NCBI GenBank assembly: GCA_936440205.1
Contig: OW387150.1
Coordinates: forward strand, 14,792,152 to 14,856,151
Source: Lepidonotus clava
Lineage: Eukaryota; Annelida; Polychaeta; Phyllodocida; Polynoidae
Direction: 5' to 3'
DNA length: 64,000 bases
The notes under the pieces are model-generated. The model had not been told where the DNA came from, made no database searches, and worked only from the letters and a program-made list of their open reading frames with translations. Positions 34,639-48,308 of the stretch are shown piece by piece. Position 1 is the first letter of the stretch, and the number at the start of each line of letters is the position of its first letter. Both the position numbers and the translations under genes were made by a program.

Positions 34639-37600
34639 TCAATATCATTGTTTCCTCAGAAACATGATTTCGCTACTCGTACTTTGCCAATGTTGCTTTC
34701 TTGTGCTAACGAATTCTAACCTTAACCGTAAAAAGTTAATGTTGATTTGCATCATATTGCATTTCCTTTCCATATCAAAAGAATCAATAAACAATCGAGA
34801 CCTTTACTGCAAAGTTACACGAGTTACTGTAAATTTACAGAAAATTCTGAAAAAACACCGTTTACTTTTACAGTTTTGGAAAACTTTCCGTTCTGCATTC
34901 CAGTAGAATGTCTTGCAAGACTTATCTAACACATGGCCATGTAGTATTGAATCAAACGAACGGCCTATCCCTAAAGGTCTATTGTCAATGCTGAGTTACC
35001 ATGAAGGATATATGTTTAATTAATTGCCCATTTACACAAGGTTTGACATGTAAGAGTCATGGTTGACCAATTTCCTTGAACCCCAAGTGCCAACGCCCTC
35101 TGCACGTGTCAACACCCGCTAGAAATAAAACTTTATATCAATTTTGTGAACCAAAACATTCAGTCCCCCTGATATTTACAAAGGTGACACTGATAGTGCA
35201 TCTAAATGATATATCATTGATACTTTAATCTACTATGTATACTAAAGATTTGTAGAATTCAAATATCGGTTTGAGGCTCTATTAAAGTTCTGTTTTAATA
35301 AAATGTCCCAATATATATTCCGTCTTCTGACACACTTTCGTTTTGTAAGATCTCTAACTAAGAACACATTTAATTTCAAAGGTAAATGCGGATGTCTGAG
35401 ATGAGTTCTTTAAAACCGTGACAAAATTATGAACCCACAGGGTAATTAGGTGGATGTATAAGGAACTTAAGGAAACCTGAAAAACCCTATGTCACCAGAA
35501 TAATTTCAGAGATATGAACAACTGAAAACATGACTGTTTACTATTGGAGACTATGGGGGAAAAGTGGATTTTTTGGACATTAAAAGATAAATAACTGTGC
35601 ATTACTTTAATGGTGAGCATTTGTGGGTAGGACCTCAGTGATTATTTTGGGCAAAAAACTAGCTTAATCAACTACAATTGCCTTATTATTCTCATTCTTT
35701 TTTTCATTCATTCACAAATTCACATTCATCATACCTAACTGCTTCATGAAAAATTTATGAAATTTCAAAGAAATCCTGCAATAGATTATTATAAAGATCA
35801 TACAAGGTGGTGCTGTAGTGGTCACCCGTGTTTACTTTTAACATAATAGCATAATTTACTTCAGAGATAACAATCAAGCATCACCTTGGCTTAATGAAAT
35901 AATTGAAATAAGTATTCCATTATTGGCTTGGCAGACGAGGTAACAATTATTTATTACCAATGAATGGCTCCTCTAATCTATTTATTGTTAATTATTCACC
36001 ATAAATATACATGAGTGTTGTGGATATCTGTTTGGTGAGGTAAAAGATATTCTGTAATGTACACTTGCCCCATACAGTATGGAAGGAGGTGTAATTTGAT
36101 GCTATTACTCTAATTAAACTCAGATCGTCGGTTAACCCTTTGCATCATGACAGCAGCGATCCCTCTGGAATAATATATGCATGTAACCCTGAGGTTGACT
36201 AAGAATTGAACTTTTCAGAAAACTCATTACATTCCAGTTCGTCTCAGTTTACAAATTTGCATACCATTATAGATGCATACAACCTTTAGTCACAAAAGGG
36301 AACCTAGATTGCTTAGATGACGATGTAAACTTATATTATTGAAACACCTCTCTGAACAAATACGTAGAAGATGAGTGGCATGTAACATGACTATTCAATA
36401 GCCACTTTTTTTTTCTGCTTATGTTCATTAACAGCAAAAAGAGTGGCTTTAAATCTAAATCAAACACTATTAATCTCATTCCGGTAACTCTAATTGGCCT
36501 GAATAAGGTACATCATAAGCCATATGATACCGGTGCTTGTGTTTACATCATATAGTACATAACATATGACCGTACCTTAAACACTTGTATACCGGTGTTT
36601 TATTCATGAGGGCACACTGTCCGGCCTGAACCCAGTCACAATACGTTTTTACCTGACGTGAGCGCCATACCGGATGATTGATGTTAATTACATTAAGTAC
36701 ACCTTTTCCTTTTGATGGAAATTTGCCACCAGAGTGCTACAACAGCTTTAGGATACTTTCTTTGTGTTCCAATATATTGCATATAATATCAGCTCATTGA
36801 TACGGGTGATTGGTTATAAGACACCTAAGGTGTTTATTGGTATAATGGCCTAGAGCAATCAAAGACGCCACAGAAGTCTTTGTTAGAGTGCATGTGTTGA
36901 GACTGTTGTGGCTGGAACTAAACTACAAAAGAAACTGTTTTAAGCGTAGACAGTTTGATAATAATTATTATCAAACTGTTCAAATAAAGGATCCTCACTG
37001 TAAACTAAATATCATTCAAAAATGGTTTTACATGAGATTCCATGCACATAATCCATAATGTTTTATGCTTAGTATATCTTTTTTGTGCTTTCCTAACAAA
37101 CAGGTGAAATAATGAAGAAACTCTGCAAAAATAACTATTTGCAATCATCTCATGTATACCAGTACGTTGAGAAGTATACAAATCCAACTGATGAATATGG
37201 AAGAGTGTTTTTTTCTATAACCTTGGGGCCGGTCTGAACCGACGAATGCCTTTGTTCTGGGTAGCAGGTGGAATATTTCCAAGACTCCTTATCATAAAGA
37301 GATAGAAGCCTACTCCCTCTAAACGTTTTTCAACATCCTTCCACCTCTCTGTCTCCCCCTTAATGTTTTGATAATGATCCAGTTATGTCTTTCGGTATAA
37401 CAGATCGCGGTGCCACCCAAAGTGTGCTTGTGAGGTATTAGATCTTTGCCCTTCTAGTTCGGCCCTGCTTGTCAAATCGGACGGTAACGATGAAATAACG
37501 ACATTAAAACCTGTGAAATGAGGGCTTGGAGTGTGTGACGGCTTTACTCAATCTGTCCCATCAGGGCAAAGTGCCAACGTCAGGGCATGAGTAGCCTACA

Positions 37601-40600
37601 TAGCCAGTACCAAGTATGAAAGGGGCAGAGTTATTGGTTAAAAACGGTATTATAATTTTAAATCAAGTTAAGCGGAACCTGGCATCTCTAGTAGATAATG
37701 ATAAGTTAACTTTGGGCATGGTTGTAAGAACACATCCGGTATGTATGTTAGATGAATGAAGTACGATTGAATAGATCTATGATAAAAAAATATATATTGT
37801 TTTGAAATCAGAAAATCAACCTCTGTTCATCAGGTATTAATAAGGTCTGCAAAACAAATATTAGTTTAGTTGCTTCAGTTTAGTAATAACTATTCGTAGA
37901 TTTAGCTACCAATAATGTAGTTTGCTTAAAAAATAGAATTTCGCCCATGCTGCTTAGTGCTATATGGACACCTATCATGCTGCACATGTCCAGTCCCCTT
38001 CGTCTAAGAGACTATGTGGATAAAAGACAGTGCATATCAAAATTGTTTGTGCTTTATTCACTAATTGCCTATGCCTTAACTTTGACAATTTTGTGGTGAC
38101 ATGAATGTAAAGTTATTATATAAATACATTAATCGATAAACTCCCTTGAACCTTGAATCTAATCTTTAGCTATCTTTGATAGTCGCACTTATAGATGCAT
38201 AGGTAGCCTCATGGGTAAAGAAGTATAAATATATCCGATCATAATCATAATTGCAGTTCTAGCCGGGCCAGATGTATGGCCTTAAAAGAACACGTCCTAT
38301 TCACTTTGTAATGTGTTGTCAAACCTGTTTCACTCTTCCTGCATAATAACTCTATATTTCACTACTTGTTTAAAATCATTTGTCTTCGGTCTATTATGCT
38401 CTACATAGCTGATCTTCGCACACTTTGCCTTACACATCCAGTATTAAATTGAAATGCTAATCAATGAAGTCGGTTGGTTTTATCGTAAACAGGTCTCTTC
38501 ATTTCCCCCTATTTATTCCCTTTTCCCTTTATTGAATTGATTTTCTCCCAACCACGGGTAGCAAAATTCATAAGTTGTACCTGCAGGTTAGCCTAGATCA
38601 GGATGCATGCTGGGTAATGTGTCGACAAATCACAAGGCTTTAACATAGTAATTTTCAAAAATCATTCCATAACTTATTCTTCAATATGGTGATAAACCAA
38701 TGAGCATTATTTCTTTATTTGTATACATATATTTTTGATATTTTCTAAGTTGTTTGAAAATTCACAGTACGTGGTAGTCGTGACTATGACCACGGTGTGG
38801 GTGTGTTACAGAAGGGCGTGGACCCACGTGCCACTAGTGGGGTGGGCTGGACACTACTAGTCTACCTGGTCAGGGCTTGTCACTGGTCAAGACTGACCAC
38901 AAGCCATGTTCCCCGAGTCTCCTGTGGGAGTTATGTCTAGACATGGTGTTTTTGTTACCCAATAATGCATAGCCAGCACGATTCTGTTACTAGTCATAAG
39001 GCCAACTACCGTGGGGTATTCTCCTCAAAATACTATTGATTCAAATAAAAATTAATAATTGTCCCGGAATTTTACAGCTAATGTCTGAAACAGACCGAAG
39101 AAGGTTCCAAGATACTGATATGTTCGTGAGGAAAATATGCGAACCCTTCTTTGCTACAAAAATACATTCCATAAAACAAAGAACAATAAATTATTTTGCT
39201 CAAACGAATGTCAACCACAAGTTTTACACCCACAGGAGTAGTTCTACGTTTTTTTCTAATAATGTATTCTGTCCATGATTTCCGATGGAATTCAAATGCC
39301 AACCCACTCCACTTTGGCATTTGCACTTTTGTCAGTAAACTATTGCTTTCACCGACAAATTTAGCAGTTTTGGATTCAGGGGAGCAGCTGCAGTCATTGA
39401 TCAAAAATTGCATTTCACCTGTATGCCCCAACTTGATTTGCAAAAGTCACAGCAAATAACCCTTTGATGTTCAAGGACTTGTAGCTGATGTGGCAATTTA
39501 AAAATGCACAGCCAACTACAAGTTGGCATGAAAGGGTACACTCTCACCTTTGGCAATTAAATCTGCATTTTACTATTCAAAGTTATTGTTTTAAAACTTG
39601 AACTATGCTTTGGCGGGCGTGTGGCAATGCAGGAAAGATACCTGAACCGAGTTTGAAAACCACAACCGGGTAGGGCCATTACAAACATGCCCGAACATCG
39701 GTTCACTTTCCCAAAAACCCGGAGAGGGAGACTTTGAAAACTAGCGAGTTGTGAAACACGTTCTGGTAACTAAAGGACGCCAAGCGTCAGCTGACAACAA
39801 TAGGCACGGAAGTTTCCAACTCGGATTATTATGACTGGGTTGATCCTTACTCATCTGTTGCTAAAATATACTAACGTTCTAGACTCAAATTGAGGCAAAT
39901 AGATTTCGACAAGAAAGGTTTATATATGCCCAATTATCTTTTTTTAGTGAAAGAATGCCGTACCGGGTACATGGTTGAACATTATTTTATGCTTCGAGAA
40001 TCGTGTTACCAGCTAGCTGATTATTACTAGCTTTTTATGGTGGATCTGCATGTTCTTAGTGAATGCCTTTCTGATCAGTCAAACTTACAGAAAAATCATC
40101 ATAATAATTATTATATTGATGCAATTTCTTTCCGTGGTTACCAGCTGACTACCGCTACCAGAAAACATGATATAGAAATATTCGATCAATAATTATTATA
40201 GTTCAGGTCTGGCTATTATTCTAAGAGGTCTCTGGCCAGAAATCATAACACCTAAGTAAATCAGTAAATTCAAAAGCGGGAAGGGGTTATTTTATTCTCA
40301 TATACAAAGGTTTTAAACCTAAACGTCATACATCCAATGGCACGGTCGGAGCACTTGCTGCTCTTAAATAAGTGTGCATGCCTACCAAAAGAATAAATGG
40401 GGGGGGGGGCACGACCCACTCAAATTCTCCCCTCCTCCAACCTCTCCGGAACCTCCCCTGCTGACCTCAGCAGGATTACCATAGAAGGGCCGTTATAGAT
40501 ACCCCCAGGAGGAGGGACCCTGAAAAATCCTTTTTAACAGGCAATAATCCTATATCATGCAAACACTTGGCGCTTCATATCCATCTGACCACTGACCACT

Positions 40601-41849
40601 GCCACCTTTTTCTTGTGGCGGTCAGTGGCAGAGGGCCAGGCAGGGGCTGGCCGGTCAGGTAACACAAAGGTGGCCGGAATGTCACAGCCTGCCAACCTCG
40701 CCGACTATGCAGCCACTGCCGACTGGTCAGCTTTCTTCTCCTAGTGCCCAGTAGGGCCCCACCTTGTCCCTAGGTTTCTACAAGGTTACTTAATTAATAA
40801 TAATGCCATCTCTGTCAGTATCCTCCCGCCTGCCGGCCATGTCTGCCACTTCTTACGGCTCAACGGCACATATATATTTGTAGTATTTTTGCAGCAGAAT
40901 ACATGCCGCTTTGGTTTTAGTTGTTAGACATATTCGTTTTGTTTTTTATCGATGAGTAAGTTTTCTTATTTTTTTATGAGGTATCATTGATATTTTATAG
41001 CATTTATTTACAGCAAGCGGTCCGTACACGTACTATACCTCCGATTTTCACAGTTCCTGTCTTTTTGTAAAGTTTGATATTTTCATGTCTATTCTTTCTG
41101 TGCCTTGTTAAACTCTTATTTCATTCTGTTATACAACTATTGACGTAGCATTGATACTTTACCGCATTTCTTTTCAGCAAGGTGTGATGCATGTTTTATA
41201 AATATTGTTTAGGCCTACTGTTTCTGTACTTATATACTTAATCAAGATTATTCTCTTCTAACATTTCCAGAAACAATGTTTATCGGACCATTCCCTTTCC
41301 TTAAACATGACATTAATACGAATATCACCTTGAAGAAAATAGTATGGAGACTGTAAGTTAAAATTAAAACCTGAATTTCCTGTTGTAATCTGTTTGCTGT
41401 TTTTCTTTGCACGACGAAGTGTAAGTAAGAAACTAAAGCCATATGAGTTTCGAGAAGTGAATGCATTTGGTATTTCCTGTTCAGAGAACTATGGATTTCA
41501 CAGAACCTGCAGGGACAGTTCTTATCGTTAAGCAATAGATAAAAGTTCACAACTCTATTTACACATGTACCTATGTTTTTCAAACATTTCATATGATATA
41601 CCTTAAATACACATGATGTGAAAACTGCCTCCTTGCAGATTCAATAGTTTAATATTCAAGAAAAGAGAATGTAAAGTGGAAAAAAGCTCTGAACTGTGTA
41701 CATTACCTAGGTCATTATTTTTGCCAGGTTGTGATTATTTGCTCCAGCAGTGGCAGGGGTGGCTTCTCCAAATAAACCTTAAAAACCTTAATACACACAG
41801 TCAACAAAAGTCAAACCAAGACGGACACGGCTCGCGGACGTTGTTCACC
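34639..41849. other. Gene-poor stretch upstream of DUOXA
   Basis: No gene recognised. Contents: a perfect palindrome at 36950-36979; GC-richer patches at 38760-38950 and 40560-40860 with no convincing exon; a G-run at 40399-40409; and overlapping open frames at 39078-39443 (minus, 121 codons) and 39196-39459 (plus) that match nothing I know. An inverted repeat, CCACTGACCACTGCCAC against GTGGCGGTCAGTGG, is near 40590-40628. Confidence 0.5.
36950..36979. repeat. Perfect 30-bp palindrome
   Basis: ACAGTTTGATAATAA followed directly by its reverse complement TTATTATCAAACTGT, with no spacer. Confidence 0.95.
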
Positions 41850-43000
41850 TGGACAGCGTATTAAAAGGTGGTATTTGAATGGCGCGCATATCAAGGTAGC
41901 ACCGCATGTTTGACGTGTGAGAGAAGGAGTGAGGGTCAAGGAAGAGAGCATTGAGTGGTTGTCTTAGATCAAAACTATAATATTATATTTCCCATGTGAC
42001 TGTGGGTGGGGTTGGGGTGGACGTTTTGGCGTTTGGGATTCAGAGGTTGAAAAGCAATCGAAAGGGATAAAAAGATGGGCTGGCTCTTGTTTAGAGATTC
42101 AACTAACAATAAAAAGGATTGCTGCTTTGAGGTTTGTTTTAAGATGGACATGGCTCCCACAGATCTTTCTGTAGTACAATGACTGAATTAAAAGGTTTTA
42201 TTGGTACGAAGTGCATATAAAGGTAGGATGACATGTCTGATATGTTAGGGAAGGAGCAAGGGTCAAGTAAGAGAGCATTTAGTGGTTGTCTTGGATCAAA
42301 ACTAAATTATATTATATTTCCCGTAGTGTGTAAGGGGTGTGGTTGGGATGGACCTTTTATATTAGTGTTTGGGATATGGAGACTGACAGGACAAAAAGAA
42401 TGAAAAGATGGGCTGGTCTTGTATAACATTTCAAATAAAAACGAGGTTATACTTTGTAGTATAGTGTTTTGTAGGACAATGTTTAAAATGGTGGTGTTGA
42501 CATGAAGTGCTCACAAAGGTAGTATGACATGTTTGATGTGTTAGGGAAGCAGCGGGGTCAAGGCAGAAAACATTCACTGCTTGCTTTGGATGAAAATGAC
42601 AATAATTATATTTCCCATGGTGTATGACGGATGCCATTTGGGTGGACCTTTAACTCTAAAGTGTTTGGGACATGGAAATCAAAAGGAAGAAAAAAGTGAT
42701 ACAAGGGCATAGAAGATGGACTCCATAGTATTTAGAGGTGCAACAGACTATAAAAAGAGTATCTGCTTTGAAATCTGTTTAAGATGGACATGGCTCCAAG
42801 AGATTGTTCTTTGGACAGTATATTAAAAGGTGGTATTGGAAGGAAGTGCACACACAGGTAGGATGAAATGCTTGGTGTATTAGGGAAGGAGCAGAGGGTC
42901 AAGGCAGAGAGCATTAATATAACATTATATTTCCCTTAATATGTTGGGTGTGGTTTGGGTCGACCTCGAACTTTTTAGGAAACAGAATTGAATAGGTAAA
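41850..43000. repeat. Satellite-like tandem array, about 320-bp unit, four copies
   Basis: Units begin TTAAAAGGTGGTATT or similar at about 41860, 42190, 42485 and 42825, and share AGGTAGGATGACATG.., TTAGGGAAGGAGCA.GGGTCAAG and ATTATATTTCCC. Unit spacing varies (about 330, 295 and 340 bases). Copies are diverged, the fourth being partial. No protein is encoded; open frames in it are repeat-derived. Confidence 0.85.
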
Positions 43001-43844
43001 AAGGTAATAGAAGGGGATAGTGAAAAACTAAGGGCGAGCTAGCTGCTTCCTAGTCAGTTTTTCATGAAATTGAATTGTGTAAAAGATGAAGCCACATTTG
43101 GGGGTTTGGTAGTGGGTCGGGGGTTGGCGGCAAGGCAGGAAGTGTACATCAAATCATTGGATGACGGCAACTTTTGAATTGTGCTATACCGTATTAATTC
43201 TTAACATACCAGTGATTATTTCTATATGCCCCAATTTGATTATTTGAGCTTGCTGTACCATTTGAAGGTGTTGCAATGTTTCTTCCGATTGGCTCACGCC
43301 TTTCCACCTTTCCACCTTTCACCTTTGGAAATCATCGTTAAAGTTTGTATGGCCATGTCATCACTTTATATGATATGTATCTATATCTATGTATCCATCA
43401 GTTCAACGTCCGTGATTGAAGACAATAACACTCACTATTCCGACTTCAGTTCCCAATGTGTTGTTTAAGTTTTGTATTTCTGTAGATTTCGTGAATCGTC
43501 GAAATCAGCAATAAAACATTTGTACACCTGAACGGACTGCTTTGCATTCATATTCATATGTCAACTTCTGTGTAATTTTCTGTCGTCCTTATCCTTTAAT
43601 GATTTTATTCTTTTATTTATTTTCATTTCCACACAGATTTTGGACATGTGAGACCCTTTGTAAAAGGAGCATCGATAACAAAAGAAATAAAAGTCTAGTA
43701 TTAGACCCACTCTTCTATTGTTTTTCTTTGACTGGTTCCCCCTTTGGATCATCTATTTATACCTGGCGGAGGTCATCAAAGGTCTTTAATTAAAGACCCC
43801 CTGGGGCCCCCATTCTGTCAGCTTAGTGACTACTTGTCACCAGG

Positions 43845-44160
43845 TCACAGGTGAACTCGGATGATTCAGATGAGTACACTTAAGTAAACAGTCTATACAG
43901 ACCTCATTACAGACTGAACAGAGATTTATTATTGGAAAATAAGGGATTTGAACTAGTTATAAGCCCAGTTATCATTTCAATTTTGTTATGATAACCCCTA
44001 CATTTTATTAGTCAATCCGAATTAACCCTACATTTGATAGGTCAATTCGAATGATTCAGATGTCATGGAGTACACTTGACTTGTGTGAACATTCTAGATA
44101 CAGACCTCATAACGGACTGAACAGTGATGATAACCAAGTTTATTATTGGTGAATACGTTA
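43845..44160. repeat. Direct duplication, about 100-bp copies 200 bases apart
   Basis: 43850-43945 and 44045-44155 share AATGATTCAGATG/GATGATTCAGATG, AGTACACTT, CAGACCTCAT.AC.GACTGAACAG and TTTATTATTGG. No coding content. Confidence 0.75.
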
Positions 44161-44999
44161 TAAAGTATTGTTATTAACATGTTTATCATCTTTGTGACAT
44201 GTAACCTACGTAAGTAATACGTGGGTACCACATTATAGCCCATGACTTTATCTAGATGCATTGTCTTGCAAATGAATGTCAGGCCTATCAAAATTAATAG
44301 TGCATGTGGCTGTACAAACTAGTGGAAATCTTTATTGGGGACTTGATTGCGACTATAAAATAAATCTGTGCATAAAAACAGAAGCTCTTGTCTTCCGCTT
44401 GTTAACTTGTATAACGTACTCTGGTACTGGAAAGACATTATGTAGGTTATACCATAGGAAGAATAAGTGTATTGTTTCATTGTCTTTCGGTTAATCATAG
44501 TCTATGAATCGGATGATTATTCACCAATCGGCCACAAGCCATGCATGTATTTATACATGACTATATACACAATCTTGGTTATATTCCCATGGGTAGTATG
44601 ATATGAATTGCTGTTCTATAATACTTGAATATTGGTATTTCATATTCAAGGTATGAGTATAGTTGTTATATGGGCTACCTTTATTGCTAAATTGTACTTC
44701 CAGGATAAATAAAAGTATTTAAAAAATATAGTTTATGGGCTACCTTGTCATCGGCAATATCTGTATCAATTCTAGCTCGTGTCTAACTCACTCACATACA
44801 ATTAGTCGGTAAACACGTGGGGAAATGGCAGTCACTCAGCGGGGAGCAGTGCCAAATGACCCAACCGCAGACCCCACAACATGTAGACATATATATCAGA
44901 CCTTCCGCATCATATAGCATGTGGACTATGGCACTCAAAACCGCAAGGAAATACACAGAATGGGAGTTTACCTTGTGGTCTGGACCCTCAGTGTAGGAG

Positions 45000-45640
45000 A
45001 AGGTGGTGATGGTGGTGGTGGGGGTGGTGGTGCAGGTGGTGGTAAGGCGGCGTCGGAGATTCCTTGTGTAATACCTTTATAACCGGCATGATTGTGGGTG
45101 GGTAAACTCAGCCCCTGAGAAGAAGCCGCGCCGCCTCCTCCCTCTCAGAGATGCACTGGATGGGTATTATTTCCCGCGCAATCAGTAGGGCGTTCCTGCT
45201 GGAGGTTAACCGTGGAGGTGACCGGAGGTGAGGGGGCAAGGCGAGATGCAGGAGGAGGAGGACATGGCAACTGGTTTGAAAAAAACGATGACCACTTGTC
45301 TAACCTCCCCTGCGCGCCAATCCGTATGCCTCACCACTGGATCCACTGACCCTGCCTCCGCCGCCGTCTCCGCTCGGCGATTGACGGCGCCACGGGCTCT
45401 CGGGGAGGAGAGTGTCCCTCCAAGTGATCCAGGAGGAGCCCGGAGCCTCGTTCCGGCTGCCAGTGGCACACTCTTACAGCACAGGTATGTTGCTGGCATA
45501 CCAAGACAGGCCTGACCCTGAGGGGCGCTTGGGGAGGTGGACACTGACCTCTGGGGTCAAGGTCAATGCGAACAAAGGTCAGCCGCCATTTTGGGTGCAC
45601 AGGGTCTGGGCTGGGTGTGTGTGTGTAAGGACAAAGTGGT
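45000..45640. other. GC/CpG-rich island with open frames, unassigned
   Basis: A GGTGGTGGTG-rich tract (45000-45050) leads into 400 bases of CpG-rich DNA open in several frames on both strands. On the plus strand a segment reading VSLQVIQEEPGASFRLPVAH runs to a possible donor (AGCACAG|GTATGTTG, near 45484). I recognise no family and see no partner exon, so it may be a promoter/CpG island, an exon of an unseen gene, or chance. Confidence 0.3.
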
Positions 45641-47686
45641 TGTATAAGTATACCCCCTAATAAGTCCCTAATTCAAGTACCCAAGTAGATTTGACCATTG
45701 TCCCACTGCTTGTCACACACAAAAACTTGGTTATTATCCTACTACTATTCCATTGGATACATTTTTCATATTGAATGGTATCCTTTACCCCTTTACCATT
45801 TCATGAGTTGTAGTTCACTCTTCTTTCAATGTGTATATCATGATGCCCATCCCGTATTTCCTATTATAATGAACATGTCGGTGTTTTCGATAGAAGGATT
45901 CCACTTAGGTCTATACTACCTCATATTTATGTGAAAAGATGGAATGATTCAGTGAAGAGTTTAAATGACAATGAAATGGGCAATTACTGATGCTAATAAA
46001 ACTAGACATCACAAACGTTATATAATCTAGATATGTGAGTTCCATGCTATTCCAAATGTATGAAAAACGGTCCTATTATAAAGCTATATTACAGTTGCTC
46101 ATGCATGGAAAACGATGTCAGATTTGAGCAAAAACTGACTGTTACGATTTGTAAGAAAGAACACGTGGCAAACTATGGAAGTGTTTGTCTAAATTCCAAG
46201 AACTTTTTTCCGGTGATTCCCGAATGGGTAATCAGCCTATTCCCAGGTGTTTCTATTTTCAGCTGTGGTAAAATCCCATTTGGCAGGAGTTTGGTGGTTG
46301 TTTCCTCTGCTTTAAGATTATCTTTCTTCAGGTGGAACACAATAGACCATAAATCTAGTATCTCTACTACACAGCCTTTCAAGAAGCATGTAATAGTATT
46401 CATTTGGCCCAACAGAGGCATAATGATGAGATGTTTGTGTCTTCTTTTTATGTTATAAAATGTAGTATTGGCATCGTGCTGCCTGATATGAGAAAGGAAA
46501 ACACATGGCATTATAATAAATTCCCATGGGTGTGTATAATGTTATGCATACAAAATGACCCCACTGCTTTTCATCTGGACATAAGAAAGTCTGGGAGTTC
46601 CTATAGCCTTCCGGGGAAATTCCAAAGTACCGTGCAATAAATCAACTCTCTATTGCAATGTTTATTTCTCACTTAGTCTCTTGTTAAGTTGAATAGATAT
46701 AGATAAATGTATAAAACCATAAGAACACAGACCCTGCCTTGGAACTACATACGGCTTCAAAGTACCTCAGGGAAAGTGTACAGTTAGTTGGCCTCCTTAT
46801 ACCTTTGGGGAACATTTCTTTAAGGCATATGTATTGACAATTACGGAGAAGCTACATTATTTGACATTGCGTTCATTGAGTGAGCCTATAGGGAACCGAA
46901 TGTTTTGTATATGTGCTGTTACTCAATGTAAAGACCGAAGGAGCTATATTGATTTAAGATATGTTAAGGATATAACTTCTGACTAGACTTTAATTGACAT
47001 AACTGATACTGTCTTGTCTACGACTTAAAGGGAAGCCTTTGTTTATATTCTGATAATTCTGTCTGTTTCCCTAAGCATTTTGCCGCTAATTATCCTAATT
47101 AAAATGTTCTTAAGCGTGGCGCTTAATTGCTTAGTTCTCCGAATAGCCAAAGAAACCACCGATTTTGTCTTTCGGAAACAGTGATTTTAGGTCATGTATA
47201 ACCTTCAGGCTGAGCTAACCGTTAATCAAATGCTACCTTTGATAGTAAAAAAAACACAATCACTAGGTGTTTACCTTCATTAGAATATACACAAACACTA
47301 GAACGAAACGCATACATGAATTCAGCATAACCTATCAAGTTAATGAAAATGAAAATATGGCCGGGGGTTTCAAGAGTCTTCAATATTATTTGACAATTTC
47401 TATTTCAATCTAATCCATTTTCTCGTTTCGTGATACAACAATGAATCTGTAGTACGAGCTTTGGAGCATTTAGATTCTAGTGTAACAAGATTTTGGGGAT
47501 CAGTTAGGATACAGATTATAATGTTAAAGTCCTGTATACGTGATGGAGGGAGCCATTTTCTCATTGTACATCATTAATTCGAAAATACTATGTATGTAAA
47601 AAGCTGAAGCATTCAAGACTGTTCTAAGCTGGGTCGAGAATTCACCATCGCCCCACCTGGTGTCAGAACAAGTAAATAGGCATATA

Positions 47687-47689
<3 letters not shown>

Positions 47690-47727
<38 letters not shown>
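47690..47727. repeat. (TA)n microsatellite
   Basis: An uninterrupted TA run of about 38 bases, followed by a small inverted repeat (ATGCTTATC...GATAAGCAT). Shorter TA runs are at 23598-23616 and 63561-63581. Confidence 0.95.
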
Positions 47728-47729
<2 letters not shown>

Positions 47730-47949
47730 TTATCAGCAGATAAGCATATATATAAGTAGAATAATAATTATGTTGAGCTATATGATTTATAATTCGTTCA
47801 TGCATGTTTCTTATGTACTCCTAAGGTATAAATTACTTTCGTACCCGTTTTAATACTTAGGCCTTAAACTTTGGCCCTGTCACCAGAAGAAGGGACTAAT
47901 CCTTCGTATGCAGATAATAGTAAAACATTGAGCTAGATAATTCAGGGAT

Positions 47950-48308
47950 CTGGGGGGGCGACCAAGAAAAAGCTACGAAAAATCGCGTCCCACGAAAGGT
48001 GTTAAAACCCACGATAGCTAAATTTCCTATCATGGTATTTTAGAAACCAAAAATTTTCGTGGCTTTTTTCATCTTTTTTCAAAATTATACCATCTCAAAT
48101 TGTCCCAATGTACTCCAAATAACACATTGGAAAGTATTTTAGTTGAATATATATATTATAAATGACTTTAGTATGATTTAACACTGAATTATAATGTCCA
48201 CGAAATTTTCGTACATTTTTTCTGGGGGAGGAATTTATATCGTGGCCACAAAAAATGAAAAAAACAACTCCACGAAATTTCGTAGATTTTTCTTGGTCGC
48301 CCCCCCTG
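47950..48308. mobile_element. MITE with GGGGGGGCGACCAAGAAAAA inverted termini
   Basis: The left end GGGGGGGCGACCAAGAAAAA is matched by TTTTTCTTGGTCGCCCCCCC at the right, and the match continues inward (CTACGAAA...TTTCGTAG). The interior has repeated CCACGAAA motifs. About 359 bases, no coding capacity, target duplication unclear. Confidence 0.7.

Noticed and set aside
34525-34929. 111-codon plus-strand open frame
   Set aside because: It starts within the 57-bp tandem duplication, is Lys/Leu-rich as expected from AT-rich DNA, and shows no motif.
36630-36665. Minus-strand ATGGCGCTCACGTCAG|GTAAAA resembling a first coding exon
   Set aside because: Five codons in fair context with a donor, but no partner exon or frame support; could be chance.
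41676-42914. Several 60-68-codon open frames
   Set aside because: They recur in equivalent places of the satellite-like units, so they are repeat by-products.
46060-46511. Overlapping open frames of 132 (plus) and 112 (minus) codons
   Set aside because: AT-rich composition, no motif, no splice-site context and no preferred strand; most likely chance.
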